Shown here piece after piece: positions 34,565 to 45,718 of a DNA stretch of 64,000 bases. The position numbers were made by a program, and so were the translations under genes. Every line of letters starts with the position of its first letter. Position 1 is the stretch's first letter. The notes under the pieces were generated by a model, which saw only the letters and a program-made list of their open reading frames with translations, did not search any database and was not told the DNA's origin. Source of the DNA: Pyrenopolyporus hunteri (taxonomy: Eukaryota; Ascomycota; Sordariomycetes; Xylariales; Hypoxylaceae); the NCBI GenBank assembly GCA_902806595.1, contig CADCXC010000009.1:1-64000 (forward strand), written 5' to 3'.

Positions 34565-35143
34565 TTATAGGGGCACGGAGAAGTCGGCTGGGCCGGTGTA
34601 CTTCTCGCTGTAAACAGTGTCGTGCTGTTCCGCGACGACCTGGTCAGCGGGTACATGGTACACGCCGGTGTAGTTGCTGTGCGAGTCCTGAGGCGTCGTG
34701 ACAGTAAGCTGCAAGGCACCATCCACGCGGTCGACGGCCCAGGAGTAGGCACCGTTAGGTGCGCACCCCGTTAATTTGACAGGGGGCAGCAAGTCGGGGC
34801 CCTCTGCAATGGCGGTCAGCTGCTTTTCTCCTTAAGTAGTAAGGGTCGAGATGGGTACGTACGGAGCATGAGGCCACAGTGCAACGGATTCGGGTTGCCC
34901 GAGGGCGAGGACGAAGCTGGGTCCGTGATGACGGCGAAGTCGTAGCTATTTTTTTTATCAGTTCATGGATGCTCTTGCTGACGCGAAGACAAGAGCAGAA
35001 ATAACCTACACGCAGTAGACGCTGTGAGGGATACAGGACGCCGTGAAGTTATACACGCTGAAGCCGGTCGCCATCCTCGACTGGATAGCAGCACCAGAGG
35101 CTGTGGCGGCGAAGAGCGTTGCGAGAAAGCTATTGAGCTGCAT
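34565..35143 (-). CDS. Small secreted cysteine-containing protein
   Basis: Exons 35010-35143, 34863-34945 and 34565-34803 give 151 residues. The introns are 64 and 59 bp. The second has an ideal branch site (GCTGAC) before TTGCAG. Residues 1-18 (MQLNSFLATLFAATASGA) form a signal peptide. The mature part has four cysteines (37, 44, 68, 86), sufficient for two disulfides, and possible N-glycosylation sites (NFT, NYT). The block YSWAVDRVDGALQLTV followed by TGVYHVP resembles a recurrent family of hypothetical small secreted proteins in plant-associated ascomycetes. Its function is unknown; it could be an effector-like or cell-surface protein. The gene stands alone, with more than 1.4 kb of non-coding DNA on each side. 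Confidence 0.78.
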
Positions 35144-36615
35144 GGCGTCAAATAACGGGTTGTCCTATGACTATTGATGAAAGCGAACGACTGAGGTCTA
35201 GTGTAGATATTTTAGAATTGGCTTAGAATGAGTCAAGAGACGGTATCACGATGTATACGGCCGGCAACATCGTCAGTCTTATATAATTCCTTCGTAAGTC
35301 GCCCCCTGGACCGTCTGTTCGCTCGCTCAGATTCCTTCCCGTATTCGGTAGGCCGGGGCTGCATCGTTGGTCTCAAAATGGGCATCTCTCGACGGGCGGA
35401 TGCGACCCTGCGTTGGGGGGTCGCACCGTCTTTGTGCCACGGATCTCAATTGGGCTGACGATCATCTCGTATTTGCCCCTTCAAGGGTCCCTTTAAGTGG
35501 GATGACGACATCGCTTAAAACTTTACGACCCTTCATTCTTGACGTATCGGGACGAACCGAAGATATTAATATCTCCCCTGGCTATATCGCGACTCGAATA
35601 GGGGCGGACACGAGGTCGGGCAGTAATTTACCATAGCATGTAAATGTGTGTTAAGCGCCATCAAATTGCTATTAACTACGGACATCGTCCAGCCTATACC
35701 TACCTACATATACATACATGCATACGAGGGCTGCCGGCTTAATAATCTGCGAACGTGTATACCATCCCGATCGAATCGGGTGCTTTGGCTTTGTCTTTGT
35801 CTTGAGTTATCGGGCTTTACCACTGGACTCGTAAGTTCTGGTACATACACCACCGACATACTCTATACACGCTTAGCGGTCAAGGCTGTGCTAGAAAGTC
35901 CCGAGTCGCCTGATGTTGGGCTGTGCACGTACGTAAAATACATTGACTGCCTTAAGCAGGTAGGTTTGTACCAAATGTAGGTATATGGCATGCAAACAGG
36001 CTCATTTTCGATAGTATCACGGGTCGAGTCGGGCACCAGGCACAGTCCTATCATACGACGTTTCCCCTGACGTAAATCACATTACAGCTCGGGAGCCCCC
36101 GGTCCATATGGTAGCTTGTTATTTTAATCCTATTGATAATCCCCACCCGCCGACCCTGGGACCCAAGGTCATGATCCTTCAGAGCCGCTATGAAACCTCG
36201 CTTACTTGGGACCAGGGGCGGTTTTTATCATACACAGCAACTCTCACCTCCGACTTGAGAGTCACCGGCTTTTGACTTTTTGATGTCTCCGAACATGTTT
36301 CGAATAGTCTAGAACCCTAGGTATCGCGGCGTCGGGATTCAGAACACACATTCTACACGATATCGCCGACTGATCCCGACCGACCCAGGTAGCTAAACCC
36401 CAGGTTATCGTCCCAGCTCCTTGAACTTCCGAGATGAAGCCGCCGGGGAGACCATTTCCCCATCCGGTCTCCGCCAACACGTTGGGAATATCTGGGGTTG
36501 CTTCAAGTGAACTATAGGATGAGATATGTTAGATATTGTACATACACACACAGTACATACGGAGACAAGATTCGCTATGCCAAACTGCTATTACTCCTGG
36601 TGCTGCTTATCAAGG
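35144..36615. other. Gene-free region between small secreted protein and regulator
   Basis: About 1.5 kb of mixed-composition DNA. Short frames at 35228-35980 and 36262-36480 show no recognisable protein. It includes the promoter of the small secreted protein on the left and the 3' flank of the regulator on the right. Confidence 0.5.
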
Positions 36616-39600
36616 CTAGTTCGGCTGCTTAAACAACCAATCGCTGTTCGCATCGACCATGAAATTTGTAATGTTAAATTCGTTTGTAGCACTGTTGCCG
36701 TTGCCGTTGCCATTGTCGTTGCCGTTGCCCATACCGCCCCCGCCGTTTTCGTTGTTCCCGGCCGTATTATCCGAACTCATCTCGATTGAATTCGGCGGTC
36801 CCGCCGAAGCCTCGTGGCTGAACGGTAATCGTGGCACGTTAAAGAAGTCGAAGACGTCCAGGTACTCTAACTCGTTCGGCGCCGGGGTGCGCGCCGGAGT
36901 CACGCTCGGCCGACGGCTCGGGACGCCGACCCGGTGGCGCGGCTGACGGCTGATCAGAAAGTCAAGGTCGAACGCTGTCCTCCTCATATCCGCGAGTATT
37001 TTCACCGACGACGGCGTGACTCGCTCTCCCGTCTGGCCCACGGCACGTTCGCTGTCGCTGTGCTCATCAAGTACCCGCTGCAGTAGTTGGCAGTACCTGC
37101 CTGCTACCGGCCAGAACCTCCCCATGTCGCGGAGGGTATCGACGAGAAAAGCGATCTGCGGCGCTAGCTTATGTTCGACTGTAGACCCGTGGACCAGCAG
37201 GAGTCGCGCGGCCACCCACAGCGTAAAGGCGAACGGGGGGCCAAGCTTGTTCAGCATGCCGTTCTGCACGACAAACTCGCCAAGTGCGGCGATGTTCTCC
37301 ACCGCGCCGAGACAGCGCTGGCTTGCGCTGTAGGATGGCGTGAATATGGGCGACCGCGTGGTCGGGTACGCGGCCGACGAGTGCAGCCGGATCACAGCCG
37401 TGTGGTAGGTAGCGTGTAGCATAACCCAGCCGCAGTTGAGCGTTTTGCTGCCGCCAGGCTGGAATAGCTTTGCCATGTTGCCATACTCGCCGGGGAGGCC
37501 GAACTTCCAGGACGCGAGGAGGTTGTCAAGTTCCTTGTATCGCATCTGCCACTGCTCGACGTCGCCCAGCGCGCCGATGTCGACCGGCTGCTTGAGGAAC
37601 TCGTGGATCTTGGAGAGTATGCCAAGGATCTCGATGTAGTATGAGAAGGCCCCCAGGTTTTCGGGTTTGTTCACGTCGTGATCGAGGAGGTCCGGAGGGC
37701 GATCCTGGGTGCGGAACCACCTTGTCTCGACCTTCTGGTTCTTGATCCACAAATCGTCGCGACAGGGTAGCGTCCGGTCGATCTCCTTATCGCTTAGGGC
37801 GAAGTCAAACGCGGTAGCGATCATCGCGTACCGGTCCAGGAGGTATATCATCCAGAATAGCCTTCGCCTCGACTCTTCCTCGATGAAATCTTTGGGCTCT
37901 GGCAATACCATGGCTCGCAGGGTATATATCGACGCGTAGTTGGGCGACACAGAGAGCGAATTACTCTCGACGGCCAACCCTAGCTGTACGACTGAGCGGG
38001 TGATTAGGGCCATGATGTTCCAGCCCGGCGGGCCGTTGCTGCTTCCGCATAAGTCTAGCGCTAAGATGACCAGAGCCTGCAGCGCCTTGACGGACGAGTT
38101 CTCCATGCCATAGAGCAGGACCCTCTCCTTTGAGATGTCATGGTAGCGCCGCCTCTTATCTTCGGTAAGCCGGGGGTCTGTCGAGAACCTCAGGGTGGCG
38201 GCGACTATAGCGTGTAGCAGCACCTTGTCGGTATCGTCTAGTGTAGAAGGCCCGAATAGCGAATCAAGGGTGGACTTCCTGTGTAGGATAGGACACCAGG
38301 TATTGATGTGCTTGAAGTACAAGTCCACTAAGGCATATAAGAGATCATAAGGGGGCAGGTCCTGGTCTGACGATATCTGGGCCTGGCCTTGGGCGGCGAT
38401 GCCCACGCCCGGTGATCGGACGGACGGCTGCTGCTGGGGCTGGCCGTAGTATTCATGGACCCCGGGACCTGACTGGAGACCGGGTCCGAGCTGGGTAGAA
38501 GGGGATATGCCGGCCATGGGAATTTGCGGTTGGAAGCCGTCGTGAACGGAATGGATGGACGGAGTCGGAGGGGGTAGGCCGAAGTCGACGTGTTGCGATG
38601 TCGTGGGGAAGGTCGAGGGCTTCTGTAAGAATAAGGCGGTCTCAGCCTGGGGAGTCCTTATGGACTCGGTAGGCCGGAATAGCGGCGCAGGCTCTCGCGG
38701 GGTGCCGTGGTCGCTGGGTAGGCTCGAGTTGCTATTGCGTACGCTCGGGGGTACGTTGTGGTGGGCATGGCCGATAAAGGAGTTCTGCAGGATCTCGGAA
38801 TGGGATCTCAGTATCTCCTCGAGCTTATCGAGCCTCTGCTCCAGCTCCCGACCGTAGCCAGCCCTCAAACCGGGCTTCTTGCGTTCGCGGTATTCGCAAA
38901 AGACAGAGTTCCGCCTGCACCAACCACATGACGGTTGGCCGCGGTCGCATTTTACCTTAGATTATAGTTAGCGCCTGTCGTAAGTTGACTTATGTAGAAG
39001 ATAACCGGGCTGAGGATACGAAGGATAATAAGGGAGACGCGGCCACAAACCTTCCTCTGCTTACACGTTTCGCAACTTCAGTTTAGCATCTATACGTTAG
39101 CACTCCCGGTCACGTTTGAGGAGCCATGTATACCTTGGGTAGGTAGGTATGTATGTGTTGATGAGCTGAGGTGAGATAAGATGAGATAGGGTGAGATTTA
39201 TATCGACGAGATGAGAAATGATTAGGACGTGGAACAGTATTGTGATGTGGGATATGGGGGCGAGAGATACGAGATGGTGTTTTAGATGGGGACGGCCAAG
39301 GCAATTCAAGACATCCCCGGAGAGGGAGGAGATAGGGAGGAGGTAGGGAGAGAGAAGACTAGAGAACTACATGTAGCTAAACAGCTTGGTCCGACATGTA
39401 ATGTTATAATGGATAATTGGCGCTCATTGGACACTAGATAGGTAGCTGTATGGATACCTAGGTAGGCAACCTATATAGATAGATACCTATAATACACGCA
39501 ACCCGAAGGGAATAAGACATGGAAAGGAGAAGCGGAAGTAGAAGCGGAAGTAGAAGCGGAAGTGGAAGCGGAAGTAGAAGTAGAAGGCAATAGGTAAAAC

Positions 39601-39836
39601 AATGGGTAAGACACTCACGAGACGGAGATGGGTCTCTTGCGTTTCCCGTTGCGCACGGCGCCGGAGCTGTCATGGTCGTCGTCCTGGTCGTTCTCGTCCC
39701 CGCTCTGCAGGGCGTTGTTACCATCGTCGCTCTCGGGTTCCTGTTTGCCGTGCAGCGACACACGGCTCTGCTGATGGGTTCCGGGTCCGTTCTGAGACTG
39801 AGACTGAGATTGGGGCTGGGGATGAGGAGCTTGCAT
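36616..39836 (-). CDS. Zn2Cys6 transcription factor, candidate L-rhamnose regulator
   Basis: Exons 39619-39836, 39051-39075 and 36616-38955 give 860 residues. Splicing assembles KRKRPISVSCETCKQRKVKC and DRGQPSCGWCRRNSVFC with cysteines at 74, 77, 84, 91, 94 and 101, an exact CX2CX6CX6CX2CX6C cluster. A leucine-rich coiled coil follows (ELEQRLDKLEEILRSHSEIL), then Pro/Gln-rich linkers and a fungal_trans domain (about 290-560, with SRRRLFWMIYLLDRYAMI). The C-terminus has a Gly-Asn repeat. The micro-exon is only 25 bp, and the first intron is 543 bp, exceptionally long here, holding a GAAGCGGAAGTA repeat. The start MQAPHPQ is the first Met in frame. Adjacency to rhamnonate dehydratase suggests a role like Aspergillus RhaR; this is inference. 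Confidence 0.87.
39523..39590. repeat. GAAGCGGAAGTA tandem repeat inside intron
   Basis: About four imperfect copies of a 12-bp purine-rich unit on the + strand, lying within the 543-bp first intron of the regulator gene (about 30 bp from its donor side). On the gene's sense strand it is a pyrimidine-rich tract. Confidence 0.8.
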
Positions 39837-41571
39837 TATGTCTCGGTATCAATTGCAAACTCTGGACCTCTGAGACTCGGGGTTTGTGTGCGGCAGCATT
39901 GCGAGCTGGGCCGTTCACTTCGGGGTAATGTTGAGCAGAGGGGGGAGAGAGAAGCGTTCGCGTCTACTGCGGAAGGGGTGCGGGTTCGGGCTTGGGCTGG
40001 GGGTCGGCTAGGCTAAGGCTCAGCTAACCTTGGGTACCTAGGTATCTATGTATAGGTACAATATAATACCTAGGTACCTACCTACATGACCTGGGTATCT
40101 AGGAGGTAGGCAGGTACCAGGTATGGGTGTTTGTGCTATACGGTACCTCCCGAATCTCTTTTTTCTTTTCTTTTTTTTCTTCGCTTAACTAGGTATATTA
40201 CTTTATGTATTGGTTGATTGGATACCTACCTATATATATATATATATTATATATATATCCATTCTCTATTCCCATGTGGATTTATGGGTGGGTCGAGTCA
40301 GAAGAGAAGAATGGGAAATAAATTTGAATAAGCCGGGGTAATCAATCCTAGGGTTAAGAGAAAAAAGCATACTACGAATATTGGAATAGAAAAAGAAAAG
40401 AAAAAGGTCTAGAAGCTTGTTAGACGTCGCTACGTTGGAAGCTACCTACCTAGGTAGGTACCTAAGTCGGGTACCCTTAAGGAAGGTAGGTAGCTGCCTA
40501 CCGGTCATGGAGGAAAAACTGGATATAACGGGTTAATTCTACGACGGGGCTATATAAGAGAACGTGAACGATGATGGATCCGATCGGTCGATGGCGACAG
40601 GGCTTCCGAGGAAATCCGGACGGCAGTACTACTCCGGAACATTGTCCCCCAGACCATCCACGAGAGCGGAAGAGCTTCAAAATATAATAGTGTGCAATAT
40701 GTATTGGGCAAGTCGAGGATAGCAGGGCTCCCTTATGGCTCTACTCGCATTATATCCGCCTCTTTGTCTTCCGTGCTGCTCAAGGCTGCTTTGCTCGACC
40801 AGAAGAATCCCTTATCATGATTTGCGGGGGAGATCAATGAATGGAGACTGGCTGGAGCCCGGTCTAGAAGCGCGGAGGGAAGGGGACGAGGGTGTGGAGA
40901 GGGGGGAAAAAAAGAAAAGAAAAAGAAAAGTTGGGGAGGACAAGAAGCAAAAAGGGGCGCGGTGTGGAGGAGGATTCAGATGCGGAGACCAATGATATCT
41001 CGTTTGTCAGGGATTCTCCCATCGTACACTTTGCCTTCATCCACCCAGAGTTGAATAGGTTCACCGTAATGAAGCCTCTTTCAATTCATACATTCGAGTT
41101 GTCATTACTTCGCGTTCGCTCGAACTTCGTTTTTTGCGGTAATTATTCCTATTCCTATTCCTATTCCTATTTCAATTTCTTATTTCCTTCCTTTATACTA
41201 TATACTCCCATCCCATGGCCTCCTAGGTAGATATGCTAGGTAGGTATTGCCGCGTATCGAAAATATCTTCCCTGATACACATGTCCCGACACGGCAGAGC
41301 CGTTATATGCGAGAAAGTCGACCATTGCTACATTAGGCGGACATGTCTCCGTAGGACTCCGTTCCAATCTCGGCAGTCTTCACCCGGCCTCCAATATTTA
41401 TCCAACTGCCGGTGCTTTGTTTCATACTTCCTTGAACTGTGCCCCCCCTCCCCTTTTCCTCTGCTTCTTAGCAACTCCTACGCCTAGTAGCTGCTTGTTG
41501 CATTTAAGCACTTTAAGTACCTAAGTAAGCCCTGGTGTTTACGGTCGTTTGAATTCGAGCACTCCCCTCTT
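39837..41571. other. Intergenic region between regulator and rhamnonate dehydratase
   Basis: Promoter side of the regulator and 3' flank of the dehydratase. It contains palindromic motifs at about 40033-40085 and 40441-40466, an AT microsatellite at 40231-40258, an (ATTCCT)4 microsatellite at 41145-41171, and a G/A-rich stretch at 40895-40960. No gene is recognised. Confidence 0.5.
41145..41171. repeat. (ATTCCT)4 microsatellite
   Basis: Four and a half perfect hexamer units about 400 bp downstream of the rhamnonate dehydratase stop. Confidence 0.9.
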
Positions 41572-43214
41572 CTAGGCACTTGTAGCCATGTTTTTGACGC
41601 CCTCGGCTAGCTGTTCTACAAGACCGGTCTTATTCCCTTCGGCAGGCTTTGCCTCCCCTTCCTGGGCGGGAGCCGAGTCGGGCAGCCCTGTCGCTGTCTG
41701 CAAGGCGCTCGCGGGCGGCGGGTTTAGTAGATAGTCCGCCGGGACCAGCTTCGATCTTGCAGCGGGGTTTAGGGTAAGGCCAAAACCGGGCTTGTCGAGG
41801 TCGGCGGCGGTCAGGAAACCCTTGGTTGGGATAGGCTCGTCGAGGAACAGGTCGCCAAAGACCGGTAGGACGCTCTTTCCGTCCGGGGAGTTGGCCAAGT
41901 ACTCCTGGAAAGGCGTGTTGGGTTGCGAGATGACGAAGTGGTAGCTGTATGGTCCGCTCGCGTGAGGTACGACGGGGATGTCGTATGCAGCAGCCATGGC
42001 CGAGACCTTGAGGAGCTCCGTCATGCCGCCTAGCCACATGACATCGGGCTGGATTATGTCGAGATTGCGGCCCTCGATCAGCTTGCGGAACCCGTACCTT
42101 GAGTATTCGTGCTCTCCCGTCGTGAACTTGAGCGTCGGGTGGGCCCTCTTGATCTGCTCGAAGCCATCCGTGTCGTCGGGGGTTAGGCACTCCTCCCACC
42201 AGTTGATGTTCAGGTCCTCGCACCTCTTGGCGATCTCGATGGTGTACGGTACGTTCAAGCTCATGTAGCAGTCGACCATGATGGGGAAGTCCGGCCCCAC
42301 GCTCTCGCGGTGCTTGCGCAGGAATTCAATGTTCTTCCTCAGACCCTCGTGACCATCAGCCGGGCAGTAGGGGAGAGGTACCTTGGCGCCCCAGAAGCCC
42401 ATGGCCTTAGCTGCGGTCGGCTCGGGCCCGGTGCAGTAGAAGTCTATGCGCTCCCTCGCCGCGCCGCCGATGAGTCTATATACAGGTTCCTTCCTCAGCT
42501 TGCCGAGCAGGTCCCACAGGGCCAGGTCGATGACGGAGATGATGGCTATCGGTAAACCCTTGCGGCCGTAGAACATAGACGCTCGGTACATCTGTTCGAA
42601 CAGTAGGTTGGTGTTTCTGGGGTCGGCCCCAATCAAGAAACGCTCAAAGTGCTTGTGGACGATCCAGCAAGCCGGCGGGCCTAAAATATAGAAGATATAA
42701 ACGTCAGAATGAACCATGTTATGTATACATCTAGGCGCCCAAGTATAACATGTCGTTCACGAGGTCGCTAAGCAGGGAGGTTCGTACCGCCAAAGCCCGT
42801 TGCGAAACCTACGGTACCATCAGTGGCCTCGATCTCGACGAGGAACGATCCGAGCACGTTGATTCCCCAGCTCGTTCGCGATTTCTTGTACTTATCCCAT
42901 ATCGAGCACGGCGTTGAGATATCGGTATCGATCAGCCTGAGGTAGCACTGCTATCAGCATCGCCATCTTAAAATCGCATTCGTAAGAGGTGCTAAAGCTT
43001 GAATACGCACCAGTGGCCACCTTTGACATTGTGATAGTCGCCACCTGGATGAGTTAGTTCTGGCCTGCCTTGAAATCTCTACTCTCCTTTCCTATCCCCG
43101 CCGGCCTTCCCCATACGTAGAGCTGCACAATGTGGCTTACATACCTGAGCCGACCCCACCAATCACATACGATCTGATAGCCTTGATGGTGGGGAAATGT
43201 CTCACCGAAGCCAT
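41572..43214 (-). CDS. LRA3: L-rhamnonate dehydratase (enolase superfamily)
   Basis: Converts L-rhamnonate to 2-keto-3-deoxy-L-rhamnonate in the non-phosphorylated fungal L-rhamnose pathway. Exons 43145-43214, 43011-43044, 42788-42936 and 41572-42680 give 453 residues. The 34-bp second exon supplies GGDYHNVKGGHW, and splicing recreates WLIDTDISTPCSIWDKYKKS and the ATGFGGPPACWIV junction. Enolase-superfamily metal ligands are likely Asp221 (MVDCYMS), Glu247 (NWWEECLTP) and Glu274 (TTGEHEYSRYG), with the general-base His324 (VVPHASGPYSYH). The residue pattern fits rhamnonate dehydratase better than galactonate dehydratase, but a related sugar acid cannot be excluded. The last 45 residues form an Ala/Pro/Glu-rich tail. 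A divergent sugar-dehydrogenase-like SDR and a regulator flank it. Confidence 0.88.
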
Positions 43215-44830
43215 CGTGGGCTTTATCGCCTTAAATAAGCCGTTTCGGGTTGTCGCGTTCTACGTGTGTCGCCGATTCGCAAATTTACAACGAAGGCGTC
43301 CTTGTCTAGCGGCGGGGGGGGAGAGGAAGAGCAAGAAACAGGGGAAGAGGAGAGAGCTAGAGTGGCAGCATCATCCAAGTAGAGTGACCCTTAAAAGCGT
43401 CGTGACCGGAATATTAAATATGTGTAGACAAAATTGCGGTAGCGTCAAGCTCGGCTTCCCGAACAGCGACGGACCCTTGGGGGGGATTGGGTTAAAGGAT
43501 GAAAACTCACAAAGACCGAACGAGCCCGTAAGTCAAGGGCGGTGGGGTGGTCGGGATAGCCCATCGAAGCGTTCTAGCTCGTTGCCCATTCGTCCCAACC
43601 CGATGTTTCTACATGGGGACGGGGGGGGGGGATGGTATACAGGCTTAGCCAGCACTTACACTTGCATTACGTTTCATGAAGAATAGTCGTCGTCCTAGCC
43701 TATACGCAGATCGGTCCCTAATCGCCCGACCCATGACTAAGGTCCTCGGGGTCGAGCTCCTGTCGAATAGGCCGTCGAATAGGCCGTCGAACGAGTCCAT
43801 CGTACCAGCCCCAAGTCACGAGGACGACAATATGCTGCACGTCCATACTACCTACATACGTAAACGCATCGCTAATCTTCTTATAGGTTGGCAGGCCATA
43901 TATGTGAAGCATAAGGCGTCTAGGATACAAGGTGCTGCTATAATTCCCCCCGCGATGGGTTTCTCTATTTCCACTAATACCGAAGTGAGGATAAGGCATG
44001 AGGAAATGAGCGACAAGCCCGTGATATGTTCTAGCAGCATTCCGTGCGATCTTCGTCTTAGATTCCATTCCCTCAAGGGCACTGGATGGCATCCGTAGCT
44101 CCGGGAAGGAGACATAATGAATCGGGTACCGAGGTAGGCACCCTGCGGTTTTCTTCCTCTCTTTTCTTTTTTTGTGTTCCTCTTTACGACTAGGTTTAAA
44201 CCAAAATTTCGCTACTCATTACACCGAGATCGTGGGGTCAGACGCTAATCGCACGCGGCCGGGGGTCGATAGCACAGACACGACGAAGCCTAGAGGCTGG
44301 GCTAAGAGGTAATCTTAGCTTGAAGATTTATTTCATGTGAGACGAACAAATAAAATGAAAAAGATCATGCCTACGTGGCATGAATAGATAGGTACCTAGG
44401 TAGAGAGGTATGAGGTAAGTGAGCAGTAGATGAACGCTTGGGGGTTTAGGAGAAGAGCATCACGACTCCCACCGCATAGAACGGAACAGATACTCTCGTT
44501 TGTTTCTTTTGTAATTATAACTCATCTACCCCTCTATACCTAGTTAGTTAAGGTACAGGTATTGTACGTACAATGCCCCGCCACACATATGCCAACCTCC
44601 CTGAAGCACCTCTCATCAATACGACATCCTCGTACAAAACCGTTGATTCCCAGCTTGAAGCTGCACCGAACGTAATCCACGCCCCTCCCTTCCTCTACCG
44701 ACGCACATCGTACCCGAACCGTGGGCACAGGTTAGGTACAACTACCTTCCAATAATACACAAAACCGCGTAGTAATAATACGAATACGAGTTCTATACAA
44801 CTTGCCGAGGATCGCGACTTGACTAACGCA
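43215..44830. promoter_or_regulatory. Divergent upstream region, LRA3 / short-chain dehydrogenase
   Basis: A 1.6-kb region upstream of both pathway-like genes, and so the likely site for co-regulation. It contains a G-run at 43622-43631, a direct repeat of AATAGGCCGTCG at about 43768-43791, palindromic motifs around 44391-44404 and a pyrimidine-rich stretch at 44155-44175. Frames at 43676-44098 on both strands are overlapping and unrecognised. No specific operator can be named. Confidence 0.45.
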
Positions 44831-45718
44831 ATGCCGCCGACAAACCTCCTTCGGGGCAAGACCGCCGTCGTAACCGGGGGCACCACGGGCATCGGCCGGG
44901 CCATCGCCCTCGAGTATCTACGGCAGGGCTGCAACGTAGTGGTGAATCACCTAGGTCTCGAGCGTGACCAGCCGCACCTCGAGTCCCTGATCGCCGAAGC
45001 CGAAGTTCTAAAGACGTCGTCTAGCACCAGTTCCGACCCGAGCATAGCGACGGCGGCGATCGGCACGCTCGACCACCTGGCCGGTGACGTGTCGGACCCC
45101 GCGACAGGCCCGGCCCTCGTAGCCCACGCCGTCGCGCGCTTCGGGCGGCTGGACGTGTGCGTCAGCAACGCGGGCATCTGCCAATTCGCCGAGTTCCTGA
45201 CCCTGACCGGGGACCTGTGGTCGCGGACGGTGCGGACGAACCTGGACGGCGCCTTCTACGTGGTACAGGCGGCCGCGCGGCAGATGGCGTCGCAGGAGCC
45301 CTTACCTCCTCCTCCTTCTTCTTCTTCCTTCTCCTGGGGGCCGCAGCAGCAGCGCCGCGGGTCCATCATCGGGCTGAGCTCGATCTCGGCCCTCGTAGGC
45401 GGGGGCCGGCAGACGCACTATACGCCGACGAAGGCGGGCGTGCTATCGCTGATGCAGAGCTGTGCCGTGGCCCTGGGTCCGCACGGCATCCGGTGCAACG
45501 CGCTGCTGCCGGGGACGATCCGCACCCAGCTCAACGACGAGGATCTGGCCGACGACGCGAAGCGCGCCTACATGGAGGGCCGCATCCCGCTGGGACGTAC
45601 GGGAGACCCGCGCGACATGGCCGGCCCGGCCGTTTTCCTAGCTTCCGATGAGCTGAGCGGGTATGTCACCGGCGCCCAGCTGCTGGTTGACGGTGGATTA
45701 TTCGTCAACCTGCAGTGA
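44831..45718 (+). CDS. Short-chain dehydrogenase, candidate L-rhamnose 1-dehydrogenase
   Basis: A classical SDR of 295 residues in one exon, starting MPPTNLLRGK; a frame extension to 44819 has no ATG. The cofactor motif TGGTTGIG is at 15-22 and NAG at about 113-115. The structural Asn is about 137, the catalytic Ser about 184, and Tyr197/Lys201 form YTPTK. The C-terminus has the usual GRTGDPRDMAGPAVFLASDE and GYVTGAQLLVDGG. A low-complexity Pro/Ser/Gln insertion at about 155-177 is unusual for the family. Divergent orientation from the rhamnonate dehydratase suggests the first oxidation step (L-rhamnose to rhamnono-lactone). The fold is certain, the substrate inferred from neighbours. Confidence 0.85.
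   Translation: MPPTNLLRGKTAVVTGGTTGIGRAIALEYLRQGCNVVVNHLGLERDQPHLESLIAEAEVLKTSSSTSSDPSIATAAIGTLDHLAGDVSDPATGPALVAHAVARFGRLDVCVSNAGICQFAEFLTLTGDLWSRTVRTNLDGAFYVVQAAARQMASQEPLPPPPSSSSFSWGPQQQRRGSIIGLSSISALVGGGRQTHYTPTKAGVLSLMQSCAVALGPHGIRCNALLPGTIRTQLNDEDLADDAKRAYMEGRIPLGRTGDPRDMAGPAVFLASDELSGYVTGAQLLVDGGLFVNLQ

Noticed and set aside
43132..43686. 184-codon + frame opposite the first exon and upstream region of LRA3
   Set aside because: Antisense to a supported exon; composition and content unlike a protein.
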